NCBI RefSeq assembly: GCF_000745965.1
Contig: NZ_JQKI01000048.1
Coordinates: 1 to 49,370 of the forward strand
DNA: 49,370 nucleotides
Origin: Edaphobacter aggregans DSM 19364
GTDB taxonomy: Bacteria > Acidobacteriota > Terriglobia > Terriglobales > Acidobacteriaceae
Direction of reading: 5' to 3'
Shown here: in pieces, positions 32,271-41,501 of the stretch
Position numbering within the stretch: position 1 is the first letter of the stretch
Layout: every line of letters begins with the position of its first letter
The notes under the pieces: generated by a model
Told to the model about the DNA's origin: nothing
Database searches by the model: none
The model's input: the letters and a program-made list of their open reading frames with translations, nothing else
Position numbers and translations under genes: made by a program

Positions 32271-34907
32271 CTACTCTTTGGATAGAAGGCGCCGTACGCT
32301 CTCTTCGAGCTTTTCGGTCAGTTGCGCGGCCTCTGCACCTTCCTCGACGGCAATAGCCTCGCCTACATGCACCTCCAGCTGCCCTGAACGGAACCATCGG
32401 GTCCTGCCTCCGCGCATCTCACCCAGCCCTATCAACGCTACCGGCAGCACGGGCACGCGCGATTGCTGCGCGAGGAGGCCGATCCCCGGCCTGAACGGGT
32501 GCAGCATCCCATCGGGACTCCGGGTCCCCTCTGGAAAGATTAGTACGGCGTATCCTCGATCCATTGCCTCGCCTGCATGCGCAAAACTCTTTCGGAACCC
32601 ACGCAGACGGGGCAGAGGAAATACATTGAACAACGCTGTCACCAGCCAGTACGCAACCGGTGCGAGCAGGTTGTGCAGCCTGCTCTGCTGATTTTGCCCC
32701 CTCCGAAGATCCAGAAGCACCTCACCCGACATTGCAATTGCAACCCGTTGCCGCAGTCTTGCAGGCAGCGCGTATAAGACCAGTGCGCCGTCGTAGGCGG
32801 TCACATGATTCGCAATCACCAGCATTGGCGCGAGCGGCAGTTCTGCCGTCTCGCGCACTACCCGTGGCGCGGCGAGCAACCAGATCAGCGGACGCATCAC
32901 GTGTTCGATAAAAGCAACGCGGACCGCACGAATCGGCCAACCCCACGGCCACCGTGGAAACAAAGGCTCAGGCGCATCTCGCTCTTTCGGGAGCGCCTTC
33001 TGGATTGGGGGCACAGACTCCGGCATTTCGGGGGGACTCGGCGAAGCACGACCGGCCTCCGCCGCGGTACGTGCTGGCTGCGACGGAAGCCCCGTCCCTT
33101 CCTTCCGCTCCAGCAACGCCCGCAGATCGCCCAGCGTTTCCACTCCGACAATGCGATCGTCCTCGAACTCCAGGCCCAACCGCTGCTCCAGCGCAGACTG
33201 CAACTGCACACGGCCCAGGCTATCCAGATGCAGGTCCTCCGACAGCCGTAGCCGGTCGTTGGCACCTGAGAGAGACTCGCCCGTGATCTCCGCAATCACG
33301 TTGAGCAGTACATCCGCTCCCCCGGTGCCCGAATCCCCTCGCTGCTGGCTGCTCAAGAGCGATGCGCAAGCCCACTCTGCCACCTCTCTGCGCAACAGTT
33401 TCCCCGTCGAGGTGTATGGGAACTGCAGATGAGGCCACCTCAGCGCTCGCCGAATGTGCTGATACTCCGCCAGCCCGCGGTTGGCTTGACCGACAAGTAC
33501 ATCAAGATCGGAATCGCTCCCCGAAAAGAGCGTGACTGCAACCGGCTCTGGGCCACCCATCATCTCGCACGGCACCACGACGCATCCGCGTACTCCGGGC
33601 AGTTTCGTCATCGCCTCTTCGAGATCTGCGGGGTGCACGTTCATCCCCGCGCCAGTGACGATCACTTCACCTTTTCTGCCGAGAAACCGCAGCTCGCCGG
33701 ACTCATCTTTCACCGCCAGATCGCCGGTCGCCAGCCACTCGTCCCGGCGCGGACGCAATGTGCCTCCCTGCCACGTCGCGGCTGCCACCATGTCTCCGCG
33801 CACAAAGATCTCGCCTTCGTCGCTGATGCGAACCTCACGCCCCGGCAGAGCCTTACCGATTGTTCCGCGTCCGATACGAAATGGATGGTTGAGCGTCACA
33901 AGCGCGGTTGTCTCGGTCATGCCATAACCCTGAATCAGAGCGAAACCAAGCCTGTTCCAGAAATTTTCCAGATCGGCAGGCAATGTCGCTCCGCCCGAGA
34001 TGACTGCCCAGAACTTCCACCCGAGAGCGCGATGCACCTGCCGGAAGCGCCACCACCGCTTCCAGACTGAGAGATCCTTTGCCCGTTCCAGGTCTCCTGC
34101 GAGCGAACCGTAACGCGCCAGCAGATGCGTCCTTAGCAGCTGCAAAACGCGCGGCACGGTGACCAGGACCGAAATACACTCACGATGTATAAGCTCCGTC
34201 ATCCGCGACGGCTCAAGCTGTTCGCCAAAGTGGACCTCCGCCGCCAGCAGTGGAGGCGTCCACATGCCCATGAACTGCCCGAAGACATGGCTCAGCGGCA
34301 GGGTGTGTAGAAACCTCAGCGGATGCACCCACCGCTCGTACTTCAGGTATTTGGCGATCTCGGCCTCGATGGGCTGCAGGCTCGCAAGAACATTGCGGTG
34401 CGTCAGGACAACTCCCTTCGGTTCCGCAGTTGTGCCCGATGTAAAAATGATCTGAAACGGTGTCTGCCCGTTGACGGCATCGCTCACTGCGAACATCGGC
34501 GTAGTGGGCAGCTGTGCTTTTATTTCTGAGAGCAATAAGCGCGGAACATCGCTTTGCAGGGAAGCCAAGAGTCGGCGATCGCCCACGATCAGCTTCGCCG
34601 AAACATCTTTTACGACGCGGTTGGCGAACTCGGTCGAACCTGTCGCATCCAGTGGAACCGCGATCACTCCGCGCAGTAGGCAGCCGAAGAAGACGCCGAG
34701 CCACTCCGCGGAGTTCTCACCCCAGAGCACAACCCTGTCGCCCACGGCCACTCCGCGCCGCTCGAGTTCGGCCGCTGACCGGCCTGCAAGCTCTGCGAGC
34801 TCACCATACGTTGTCGGATAGCGCCGATTGCCGCGATGAGCCACCACCGCAGTCTCCGCAGCGTGCCGGCGAAAGTCCTCAACAAGGCTGGCCAGATGAA
34901 ATCGCAC
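32271..34907 (-). CDS. acyl-AMP ligase / ACP / PlsC acyltransferase fusion
   Basis: An 878-residue three-domain enzyme. Residues about 1-510 are an ANL acyl-activating domain with FTSGTTAEPKGVVLTH (P-loop, 155-170), GYGMTET and a TGDL motif. Residues about 525-600 form an acyl-carrier domain with EDLHLDSLGRVQLQ (the phosphopantetheine Ser in DSL). Residues about 640-878 are a PlsC/LPLAT domain with NHVTAYD at 700-706 (catalytic NHx4D) and FPEGTRS near 791. A linker rich in Pro/Glu separates ACP and PlsC. It probably activates a fatty acid, loads it on its own ACP and transfers it to a lysophospholipid, as E. coli Aas does in lyso-lipid reacylation; the in-built ACP makes this self-contained. 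It starts at a GTG. Confidence 0.9.
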   Translation of the reverse strand: MRFHLASLVEDFRRHAAETAVVAHRGNRRYPTTYGELAELAGRSAAELERRGVAVGDRVVLWGENSAEWLGVFFGCLLRGVIAVPLDATGSTEFANRVVKDVSAKLIVGDRRLLASLQSDVPRLLLSEIKAQLPTTPMFAVSDAVNGQTPFQIIFTSGTTAEPKGVVLTHRNVLASLQPIEAEIAKYLKYERWVHPLRFLHTLPLSHVFGQFMGMWTPPLLAAEVHFGEQLEPSRMTELIHRECISVLVTVPRVLQLLRTHLLARYGSLAGDLERAKDLSVWKRWWRFRQVHRALGWKFWAVISGGATLPADLENFWNRLGFALIQGYGMTETTALVTLNHPFRIGRGTIGKALPGREVRISDEGEIFVRGDMVAAATWQGGTLRPRRDEWLATGDLAVKDESGELRFLGRKGEVIVTGAGMNVHPADLEEAMTKLPGVRGCVVVPCEMMGGPEPVAVTLFSGSDSDLDVLVGQANRGLAEYQHIRRALRWPHLQFPYTSTGKLLRREVAEWACASLLSSQQRGDSGTGGADVLLNVIAEITGESLSGANDRLRLSEDLHLDSLGRVQLQSALEQRLGLEFEDDRIVGVETLGDLRALLERKEGTGLPSQPARTAAEAGRASPSPPEMPESVPPIQKALPKERDAPEPLFPRWPWGWPIRAVRVAFIEHVMRPLIWLLAAPRVVRETAELPLAPMLVIANHVTAYDGALVLYALPARLRQRVAIAMSGEVLLDLRRGQNQQSRLHNLLAPVAYWLVTALFNVFPLPRLRGFRKSFAHAGEAMDRGYAVLIFPEGTRSPDGMLHPFRPGIGLLAQQSRVPVLPVALIGLGEMRGGRTRWFRSGQLEVHVGEAIAVEEGAEAAQLTEKLEESVRRLLSKE

Positions 34908-35095
34908 TCCGCCATCATAGATGTCTATCTCGTTGCAGGCATGATTATCGGCGCCGTTTCAGGCATGGTCGGCATCGGAGGCGGCTCCTTCTTATCCCGG
35001 CTCTGGTCTACTTGGACTCGCAAGGGACAGAAGAATACGACCCGGAATCAGGTATGACGATCATGCCGGCACACGTGAACGGCATCGCAAAATGA
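34896..35095 (+). pseudogene. TauE/SafE-like permease N-terminal remnant, frameshifted
   Basis: The frame starts MKSHSAIIDVYLVAGMIIGA and continues VSGMVGIGGGSF, then shifts near 34990; the next frame reads LLIPALVYLDSQG. The pattern GxxSGxxGIGGGxFLIPALVY is the start of TauE/SafE-type sulfonate/sulfite exporters, which are about 250 residues; only about 45 remain. Adding one base within TTCTTATCC restores it. The remaining tail (YDPESGMTIMPAHVNGIAK) is not TauE-like. Its 5' end overlaps the divergent acyl ligase gene by 12 bp, another sign that it is debris. Confidence 0.6.
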
Positions 35096-35688
35096 GTAAT
35101 GTTTGACGACGACCGCTTCAGCAAACTGAAGCAAATTCAACAGCCGTGTTCGGTCATCAACGAGTACAAAACCGTGCCTCGTTGCGTGAGTGGACCATTG
35201 TCTATTCACTTACGTAGACATTCTGATGAGCGGTCTTCGTCATGGATGTTGGGCCTTCGGTATGACCGTGTCGACCGTCTGCTTGCATGAAACTGCTTCT
35301 GTAGACTCATTGTGCGGGGTAGCTGACAGACCGCCTTCGAAGGCGCAGTTGAGCCGACTGATATAACTGACACTTGCGAGACGCCTAATTTCGCCTTACT
35401 CTGTTACCGTTCCTTGCGCCCCTTTTTGTACTAAGGCTGACAGCAAAGACCGAACAACTTGTTGAGCCTCCCTGAGTACTCGACCTGTCGGCCCGTTAAC
35501 TCCTACCTGTGAAAGGAGGCATCGTCGGTCCAAACCAACGAAGAGCAATTTCTCGGAGTATCTCGGGATCAACTGCGAATCCACTTTCGACGTCAATTCG
35601 AAGTTATTACCCCGCCGGCGTCGCCGCGCGCGATAGATGATGCATAACGGCCCGACCGGTGGTAACTCAACAAGGAAAGGATGCAAAC
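35096..35688. other. 593 bases without a recognisable gene
   Basis: Small frames on both strands (for example 35099-35290 plus and 35396-35737 minus) lack recognisable domains and ribosome sites. It probably holds the promoter of the caspase-like gene near its right end. Nothing else seen. Confidence 0.5.
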
Positions 35689-36561
35689 ATGACTCGTGGA
35701 CTCTCTCTACATATTGCTTTGAATGAAGTTGATCCAAACAGCTATGAAGGCTGGGACGGAAAGCTCGTAGCCTGCGAAAACGATGCCGATAGCATGCAGA
35801 AGATCGCTTCTTCGCTTGGGTACGACACCCAAAAATTGATCACTCCCAAGGCAACGCGCTCGGCAGTCATTGAAGCGATCTCAGAAGCTTCCCGGAAATT
35901 GGAACGGGATGACATCTTCTTGCTTACATACTCAGGCCATGGGGGCCAAGTTCCTGATACTAACAGCGATGAACCGGATAGGAAGGATGAAACCTGGGTC
36001 CTTTACGACGGTGAACTCGTAGACGATGAGTTACACGTGCTTTATACGCAGTTTAATCCCGGCGTTAGGATCTTTGTCCTCTCGGACAGCTGTCACAGCG
36101 GTACAGTCACTCGTGCGATGTACGAGCGTACTGCGCCCATTGAAGCGGAGTTCGGTGTTAGGCCTAGTTCAGTGTTTCGCTCGAAGTTGATCCCACATGA
36201 AGTTCAAGCGAAAGTGACCGAGTCCCGCAAGAAAATGTTCGAAGGAATCCAGAATGACACAAAAGCTGCCCTCAAGCGGTCACCGGAATCGACGGTATTG
36301 CTTATATCGGGATGCCAAGACAATCAGCTTTCGTCAGACGGGGATGTAAACGGCCTGTTCACCGAAGCCTTACTAAGGGCCTGGAACAACGGAAATTTCA
36401 AACAGGACTATCGTCACTTCCAGAAAGCGATCAAACTGCACATGCCACCTTCGCAGCAACCGAACTACTTCATTGTTGGTGCTGCGAATAAGCTTTTTGA
36501 ACACCAACGGCCCTTCACTATCACGACGAGTTCCGCGGCCACCCGCATATCCGCAGCCTAA
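35689..36561 (+). CDS. caspase-like (C14 / metacaspase-type) peptidase
   Basis: A 290-residue single-domain cysteine peptidase of the caspase-haemoglobinase fold. The catalytic dyad is clear: His84 in LLTYSGHGGQVPD and Cys135 in FVLSDSCHSGTV. The substrate-pocket region LVACENDADSM and the late EALLRAWNNG also fit. Bacterial C14 proteins (orthocaspases) cleave after Arg/Lys or Asp and are linked to stress responses, programmed cell death or defence effector modules. There is no partner domain (no NACHT, TPR or transmembrane part), so it is an orphan peptidase here. The start is chosen for an AAGGAAAGGA site. Base composition is visibly less GC-rich than that of the core genes, which suggests transfer. 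Confidence 0.9.
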   Translation: MTRGLSLHIALNEVDPNSYEGWDGKLVACENDADSMQKIASSLGYDTQKLITPKATRSAVIEAISEASRKLERDDIFLLTYSGHGGQVPDTNSDEPDRKDETWVLYDGELVDDELHVLYTQFNPGVRIFVLSDSCHSGTVTRAMYERTAPIEAEFGVRPSSVFRSKLIPHEVQAKVTESRKKMFEGIQNDTKAALKRSPESTVLLISGCQDNQLSSDGDVNGLFTEALLRAWNNGNFKQDYRHFQKAIKLHMPPSQQPNYFIVGAANKLFEHQRPFTITTSSAATRISAA

Positions 36562-36686
36562 GTTGGACCACTTCCGACGCTGGGGCTACCTGATTTGAAG
36601 AGGTAGTACGAAGCCTGATCCCTGCCATGAGTCGTTGAAAGGAAATCCTTTCCGCTTCTGAACTGAAACCGTTACCCCTGCAGCAG

Positions 36687-36815
36687 GCCAGCCTTGGTCA
36701 GGTACTGGGCAGCGCGGGATATGTCACCTGAGCGGGTACGAGGAACAGCGGCCCACGCGCGCAGCGACATCTTCGCCCTCGGCCTGATTCTCTACGAGAT
36801 GCTCATCGGCCGCGC
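36687..36815 (+). pseudogene. Ser/Thr protein kinase fragment
   Basis: The text SLGQVLGSAGY (36690-36722) is followed, after a frame change, by MSPERVRGTAAHARSDIFAL and GLILYEMLIGRA (36721-36815). Together they form kinase subdomains VIII-IX, the activation-loop end of a PknB-type Hanks kinase (GTAGYMSPEQVRG...ARSDIFALG...YEMLTG). The N-lobe, catalytic loop and extracellular part are missing. Broken remnant, no start codon. Confidence 0.8.
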
Positions 36816-37368
36816 GCTCGTCGCGCTCGAGGACGGGGTTGTCTACCACATATATTCCGCATATTCGCGCGGAGTGGACAGCCTCTGGGGTATGTACCAG
36901 TGGCTCGATCGCGCCCCCCAAGTCGCGTTACGAGACCGGCGTCTGGTGGCAGCGACACAACGAGTACGACAAGCGCTGAGCGATGTCGTGGTTGTCGTGG
37001 CGCAACTGCGGGACGGAGATCTCACGACGCATGGCTTCCGAGCGAGCTTTTCCCCGAGCCTCAGTTCCACGATGCTTCCTCAGTCGCTTGTAACGATGTT
37101 GGCGAAGACGCCTGCACTGCGGGCGACAGCGATTGTAAAGCCCTCGACCTCGCGTTCAAGGCAGGCGCGGATACTGTACAAAAAAGCCGGTAAGCTCCCG
37201 AGTGGTCGACAATCCAGATTCTGAAAAGCACACTCTGACCTTCGGTCGCCTACGACCGGGTGATGTGAAAGCGCCAGCAGCCGCGGTGCTGCTGAACTAC
37301 AATGTTGTGCCAGACAGCTACAGAGGCTTGCTGAGGGCCGGGTGCGTAAGTAGCTCGAAAGGGTTTCT
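36816..37368. other. about 550 bases of unassigned sequence
   Basis: Frames at 36694-37224 (after the kinase motif) and 36900-37193 have unusual composition and no recognisable domain. They overlap in different frames and neither has a start signal. This may be more decayed gene debris. The right end should contain the cyclase promoter. Confidence 0.45.
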
Positions 37369-38172
37369 ATGAAGCTGAAATGGTTTCTCTCTTCATATCT
37401 TCTGGCCTTCACTTCGCTCGCTCTGGGACAGAGTTCCGTAGCAAAGAGGTCCTTTGCACTGGACGGATCCAGACTGGTTGACCTGACCCACAGTTTTGAT
37501 CAAAGCACCATCTACTGGCCGAATGCCGAAGCCTTTCACTGGGAGAAAGAGCGTTGGGGCAAGACTAAGGCAGGCACGTGGTATGCCGCTGGCAGATATG
37601 CTGCGAGTGAGCATGGCGGTACCCATATCGACAGCCCTATCCATTTCGCGGAAGGCAAAGCGACTGTGGACGAGATCCCACTTTCGAGCCTCGTTGGTCC
37701 TGCCGTCGTTGTGGACGTGACCAAAAAGTGCGAACACGATCCGGACTATCAGATCTCTGCGGCAGACATCCAGCGATGGGAGCGCGTTCACGGACGCATC
37801 CCAAAAGGCGCCATCGTGTTGCTCCGCACGGGTTGGGGAAAATTCTGGCTCGACAAAAATCGCTACATGGGCACTGATGTTCCGCACGACATTACCCACT
37901 TGCATTTTCCAGGTCTTTCGCGTGAAGCCGCGCTGTACCTGACGAAACACACAGCTATCGGAGGCATTGGCATCGATACGGCCAGCCTGGATCCAGGGGC
38001 TTCAGGTGACTTCATTGCGCACCAGATCATCAACGGCGCAAACCTATACGGGCTGGAGAACCTCTCGAACCTCGAACGGCTACCCGAGCAGGGAGCTTGG
38101 GTTCTCGCACTGCCGATGAAAATCACGGGTGGTAGTGGCGCTCCGACACGAGTCATCGCGGTGCTCCCATAG
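37369..38172 (+). CDS. cyclase-family (kynurenine formamidase-like) metal-dependent hydrolase
   Basis: A 267-residue exported protein. A signal peptide (FLSSYLLAFTSLALGQ) is followed by the cyclase domain, which starts LVDLTHSFDQSTIYWP and has the metal-binding signature HGGTHIDSPIHF (82-93). The C-terminal half contains the GIDTASLDP motif and AHQIINGANLYGLENLSNLE, both family-conserved. These enzymes hydrolyse N-formylkynurenine or related amides, or act on polyketide and isatin-type rings, using Mn or Zn. Export is unusual for KynB-type members, so the substrate is probably not kynurenine. Neighbours give no hint. The ATG follows directly after a spacer with no clear ribosome site. Confidence 0.88.
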   Translation: MKLKWFLSSYLLAFTSLALGQSSVAKRSFALDGSRLVDLTHSFDQSTIYWPNAEAFHWEKERWGKTKAGTWYAAGRYAASEHGGTHIDSPIHFAEGKATVDEIPLSSLVGPAVVVDVTKKCEHDPDYQISAADIQRWERVHGRIPKGAIVLLRTGWGKFWLDKNRYMGTDVPHDITHLHFPGLSREAALYLTKHTAIGGIGIDTASLDPGASGDFIAHQIINGANLYGLENLSNLERLPEQGAWVLALPMKITGGSGAPTRVIAVLP

Positions 38173-38359
38173 ATTGTTCTCTGGGGGCAACCACACGAAC
38201 CCTGCCGAGCAGCAACTATGTAGGAATCGATGCACCATTGCTGACTAGCCAGCAGAACGAACTAGCCCGGAAAATTCACGAAGGAACAGCAACGGAAGGC
38301 CTCATCTGCTACAAACATGTTGTCAAGACAGTGTTTGAAGAAGCAGAAGAGGCCTTCGC

Positions 38360-38901
38360 GTGTCAGAGGTTAGCCCAACAGAGCGTTTGTTGTTTCCGGA
38401 TATTTTCGATAAGCCGACGGTGGTGGCCTTCGATCAGCGTCAGAGCAGTTCCGATGGGGGAGCCGTGCTGCTGCGGGCGGCCGAGCGGGGCTATGGGTTG
38501 ATCTCCGGCATGGCTGGCTGCCTGCGCGATGAACGCACGCTGGGAAGGTCGATCATTCGTTGCGAGATCTGTTTGCGCAGCGCGTGTTCTCGATTGCCTG
38601 CGGCTATCCCGATGCCAACGACTCGGCCCGTCTCGGGGCCGATCCCATTCACAAAATGCTGCTGGACCGTGATCCGGTTACGGGAGTTGATCTGGCCTCG
38701 CAGCCTACGCTGTCGCGCTTTGAAAACTCTGTCGGACCCAGGCAACTCTATCGTCTGGGCGAGGCGTTGGCGAGCAGCGTGATCGGGCGTCATGCCCAGC
38801 GGTTGCACCACCGTGCCCGCCTGGTGACCATCGATCTGGATCCGACCGACGATGGCCATAATCATCCGCGACCGTGGGAGGTGTATTATATCCCATTATG
38901 A
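38360..38901 (+). pseudogene. IS1380-family transposase, frameshifted and truncated
   Basis: The first frame reads MSEVSPTERLLFPDIFDKPT, then VVAFDQRQSSSDGGAVLLRA; after a shift near 38544 the second frame reads DHSLRDLFAQRVFSIACGYP, DPIHKMLLDRDPV and ASQPTLSRFENSV. These are the N-terminal half and first catalytic-domain blocks of IS1380 transposases, and VTIDLDPTDD holds the first DDE Asp. Inserting one base (GGGAAGG to GGGCAAGG) rejoins the frames. Similarity stops after DPTDD, so the C-terminal half and the right end are gone. No terminal inverted repeat could be identified. Confidence 0.85.
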
Positions 38902-39078
38902 GTTCGTCTGCAACACCTGCAAAAACATCTCTCTAAGACCCTCATCATCGCAGAGCATGACACGGAAAGATCACGTGCCCTCAATTGTGGCAGTCGCGAG
39001 GTAGAACAACCCTGGTCTGCCTTCTCTACCCTCACTTCGAAGAAGAGCGCCTGAACACAACAGCACGAGGAGTTGCGC

Positions 39079-39422
39079 ATGCACTTCGATAAATTTTCCT
39101 TCGGTACCCTCCGAATCGACGGCACCTACAAGCAGGATGCGGTGATCGACCGCGGAGTAATCCGCAAACGCAAGAAGACACCCTCCAAGAAATTCCGTGA
39201 CGAGTTTGGGCATGCGCCCCGGTCTATCGAAGAAAAGATTCCCTGGAAATGCCACCGGCTAGTGATCGGCTCCGGAGCGTACGGCCGCTTGCCAGTTATG
39301 AAGGAAGTGAAACGTGAGGCGGAACGCCGACAATCGAATTGGTCATCGTGCCGACCAAGGAGGTCATCCGGTTAATCGAAAGGGAGTCAGCCGCAAACGC
39401 CATTCTTCACGTGACCTGTTAG
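39079..39422 (+). pseudogene. Mth938/DUF498-like protein with a frameshift
   Basis: The first frame gives MHFDKFSFGTLRIDGTYKQD, AVIDRGVIRKRKKTPSKKF, then IPWKCHRLVIGSGAYGRLPV and MKEVKREAERR. After a shift near 39329 the second frame continues TIELVIVPTKEVIRLIERES and AANAILHVTC, ending at 39422. Joined, this is a complete Mth938-domain protein of about 115 residues, a small family of unknown role. Adding one base within CGCCGACAATC restores it. A strong GAGGAG ribosome site supports the start. A clean joining by one base means either recent loss or a sequencing error. Confidence 0.8.
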
Positions 39423-39668
39423 AAGACTCGACAGAGACCAGCGATTGACGCCTGTTAAGGGCGGGTTATTCTCTGCCAGGCATTCACAGCCGCCTCGGCA
39501 AAAGGGCAGGGACAGGGTGAGATATTCCGCCCAGGGATCACCAAAATGCGAACGGGTCCACGCTTCCGGCAGAGCCGGTGTTAAATCCCCTGCAGCCGCC
39601 GATTGAAATAAGATGGGGCTCGGCGTAGCATTTTGTTCTGGCAGATATCTGCCAGATGGAGGTGAGTC

Positions 39669-40082
39669 ATGCCAACTATGAAAGAATTCACCGTCCACTT
39701 GGAAGATCGCCCCGGCACTCTGGGCAAGCTCTGCCGGGCCCTCTCTGACCAAGGTGTGAACATCGTCGCATTCCAGTCGAATCCAGACGAAAAGGGCAAG
39801 AGCACGTTCCGGCTCGTGACAGACAACCCCAACGCAACGGAAGCGGTGCTGGAATCCGAGCACACTACCCACACGGAAACACAGGTAGCGGAAGCGAAAC
39901 TCCCGAACCGTTCCGGGGCGCTGGCCGGCGCGGCCGCGAAACTCGGTGAAGGAAACATCAACATCAACTATGCCTATGCTGGAATCGAACCGGGAACGAA
40001 CGCGCCGGTGGTGATTTTCGGGGTTGCGGACGCCGGCCAGGCATCGAAGATCCTCGACCAGGTAGCCGCCGCAGCCGCATAG
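39669..40082 (+). CDS. tandem ACT-domain protein
   Basis: A 137-residue cytosolic protein made of two ACT domains. The first (about 5-68) starts KEFTVHLEDRPGTLGKLCRA and includes DQGVNIVAFQSNPDEKGKST; the second (about 72-132) has AKLPNRSGALAGAAAKLGEG and NININYAYAGIEPGTNAPVV. ACT domains bind small ligands, usually amino acids, and regulate metabolic enzymes; stand-alone pairs of this sort are thought to sense amino acids. An AGGTGAG site precedes the ATG and a 9-bp stem terminator follows at 40102, so it is a monocistronic unit. The target enzyme is unknown. Confidence 0.88.
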   Translation: MPTMKEFTVHLEDRPGTLGKLCRALSDQGVNIVAFQSNPDEKGKSTFRLVTDNPNATEAVLESEHTTHTETQVAEAKLPNRSGALAGAAAKLGEGNININYAYAGIEPGTNAPVVIFGVADAGQASKILDQVAAAAA

Positions 40083-40101
40083 GATTCTTCAGTTTTGCCA
40101 A

Positions 40102-40132
40102 AGCCCAGGCATTCCCGCCTGGGCTTCTCTTT
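40102..40132 (+). terminator. rho-independent terminator after the ACT gene
   Basis: AGCCCAGGC (40102-40110), loop ATTCCC, GCCTGGGCT (40117-40125), then TCTCTTTT. A perfect 9-bp stem 20 bp after the stop codon. Confidence 0.9.
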
Positions 40133-40463
40133 TGCCCCGACTCTTAATCGACTGAATCAACAAGCGCATGTTGTTTGATGGGTAGTAGGTTCAGTCGGCT
40201 TATCGGAGGTCGCGCGCTGATTGTGAACGCTCGCGTGTGGGACCTCACGCGAGAGAACCTCTTCCGTTGCGCTCGCGCTGGCGCAACTTCCTGTAAATCG
40301 GGTCCAGGCGTTTCCGGTAGAGATCGACAGTATTTCCATGCCTGCCGCACTCATTTCTCCCGAGTGACGGGCACACCGCACGTTATCGGATAGGGGAACG
40401 GTTGCCGACTCTTCGGGAGCTTGCACATGATCGCCACCTTCCAGGGCAGCCGCGTAAGCCGCC
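40133..40463. other. about 330 bases with no supported gene
   Basis: Frames at 40157-40489 (minus) and 40175-40393 (plus) overlap each other and lack recognisable domains. I see nothing else in this stretch. Confidence 0.45.
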
Positions 40464-41501
40464 TTATCCGCTCGAAGGAACCTGGACAATCGGCGCTACT
40501 TCAGTTCCGAGCAACTCGATTGAGCGCTTCATTGCAGCAGTTTCGAGCGATGCCGAACTCATTTGGAAAGTGATACGGTTGACGCCGCCGAGCGCATCGC
40601 TAGCATCGAGCATCTTGCTGGCAACGGTCGCTGGATCACCGATCAAGAAGGCGCCTTCCGGACCACACATTGCATCGAACTGCTGACGCGTGGGTGCTGA
40701 CCAACCCCGCTCGCGACCGATCGTCGCGACCATATATGCCCGGCCCGGGAAGAAAGCGTCCTTGGCGTTTGCGGTGCTCTCTCCGACAAAGCCCATCGCG
40801 TGGACTCCGACTGTGAGTTGCTCAGCGGCGTATCCGGCTCGCAGCCCACTCTCGCGGTAAAGATCGACGAGGGGTCGGAAACGCTTGAAACTGCCGCCGA
40901 TGATCGCGACCATAAGTGGAAGGCCGAGTGTGCCGGCCCGAGCGAAGGATTCGGGTGAGCCGCCGACGCCGAGCCAAACCGGGAGGCGCTCCTGATGGGG
41001 CCGGGGGAAAACGCCCTGCCCCGTGAGCGCCGGACGATAGCGCCCATGCCACGTAGGATGAGCCGTCTCGCGAAGCTTGAGAAAGAGGTCGAGTTTCTCC
41101 GCAAAGAGCGCGTCATAGTCGCGTGTCTGGAAACCGAACAACGGATAGGCCTCGCCGAAAGAGCCCCGGCCAACGACAATCTCAGCACGGCCTTCCGAGA
41201 TGAGATCGAGGGTAGCGAACTCCTGAAACACGCGCACAGGGTCGGCGGCGCTCAATACCGTGACCGCGCTCGTGAGGCGGATGGTCTTGGTGCGAGCAGC
41301 TGCAGCCGCCAAGATGATGGCTGGGGCGGAATCCAGAAATTCGGCACGGTGGTGTTCGCCCATGCCGAAGACGTCGAGCCCAACTCGATCAGCGACCTCG
41401 ATCTCTTCAAGAAGATCGGCCATGCGATCGGTTCCCGAAGGTGGCTTGCCCGTCCTAGGATCGGGGAGGATTGCTGCAAAACTGTCGATGCCGATTTCCA
41501 T
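40464..41501 (-). CDS. LLM-class flavin-dependent oxidoreductase
   Basis: A 345-residue luciferase-like monooxygenase-fold protein. It starts MEIGIDSFAAILPDPRTGK, with ADRVGLDVFGMGEHHRAEFL and later EIVVGRGSFGEAYPLFGF as the most conserved F420/FMN-pocket parts, and ALTGQGVFPRPHQERLPVWLG near the middle (cited in part: RPHQERLPVWLGVGGSP). The class oxidises or reduces small molecules with reduced flavin; the substrate cannot be told from sequence. The start at 41501 has AAGGGG 6 bp upstream. It lies 188 bp after the MarR gene on the same strand, so it may belong to its regulon together with the divergent NmrA-like gene. Confidence 0.88.
   Translation of the reverse strand: MEIGIDSFAAILPDPRTGKPPSGTDRMADLLEEIEVADRVGLDVFGMGEHHRAEFLDSAPAIILAAAAARTKTIRLTSAVTVLSAADPVRVFQEFATLDLISEGRAEIVVGRGSFGEAYPLFGFQTRDYDALFAEKLDLFLKLRETAHPTWHGRYRPALTGQGVFPRPHQERLPVWLGVGGSPESFARAGTLGLPLMVAIIGGSFKRFRPLVDLYRESGLRAGYAAEQLTVGVHAMGFVGESTANAKDAFFPGRAYMVATIGRERGWSAPTRQQFDAMCGPEGAFLIGDPATVASKMLDASDALGGVNRITFQMSSASLETAAMKRSIELLGTEVAPIVQVPSSG

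Noticed and set aside
34514..35095. 193-codon plus-strand frame
   Set aside because: Mostly shadow of the acyl ligase; only its last 35 codons have meaning, as the second half of the TauE remnant.
35396..35737. 113-codon minus-strand frame upstream of the caspase-like gene
   Set aside because: Overlaps the caspase-like gene's ribosome site and start; no recognisable domain and no ribosome site of its own.
36694..37224. 176-codon plus-strand frame as an intact gene
   Set aside because: Only its first 45 codons match a kinase; the rest is featureless and the frame lacks start signal and catalytic core.
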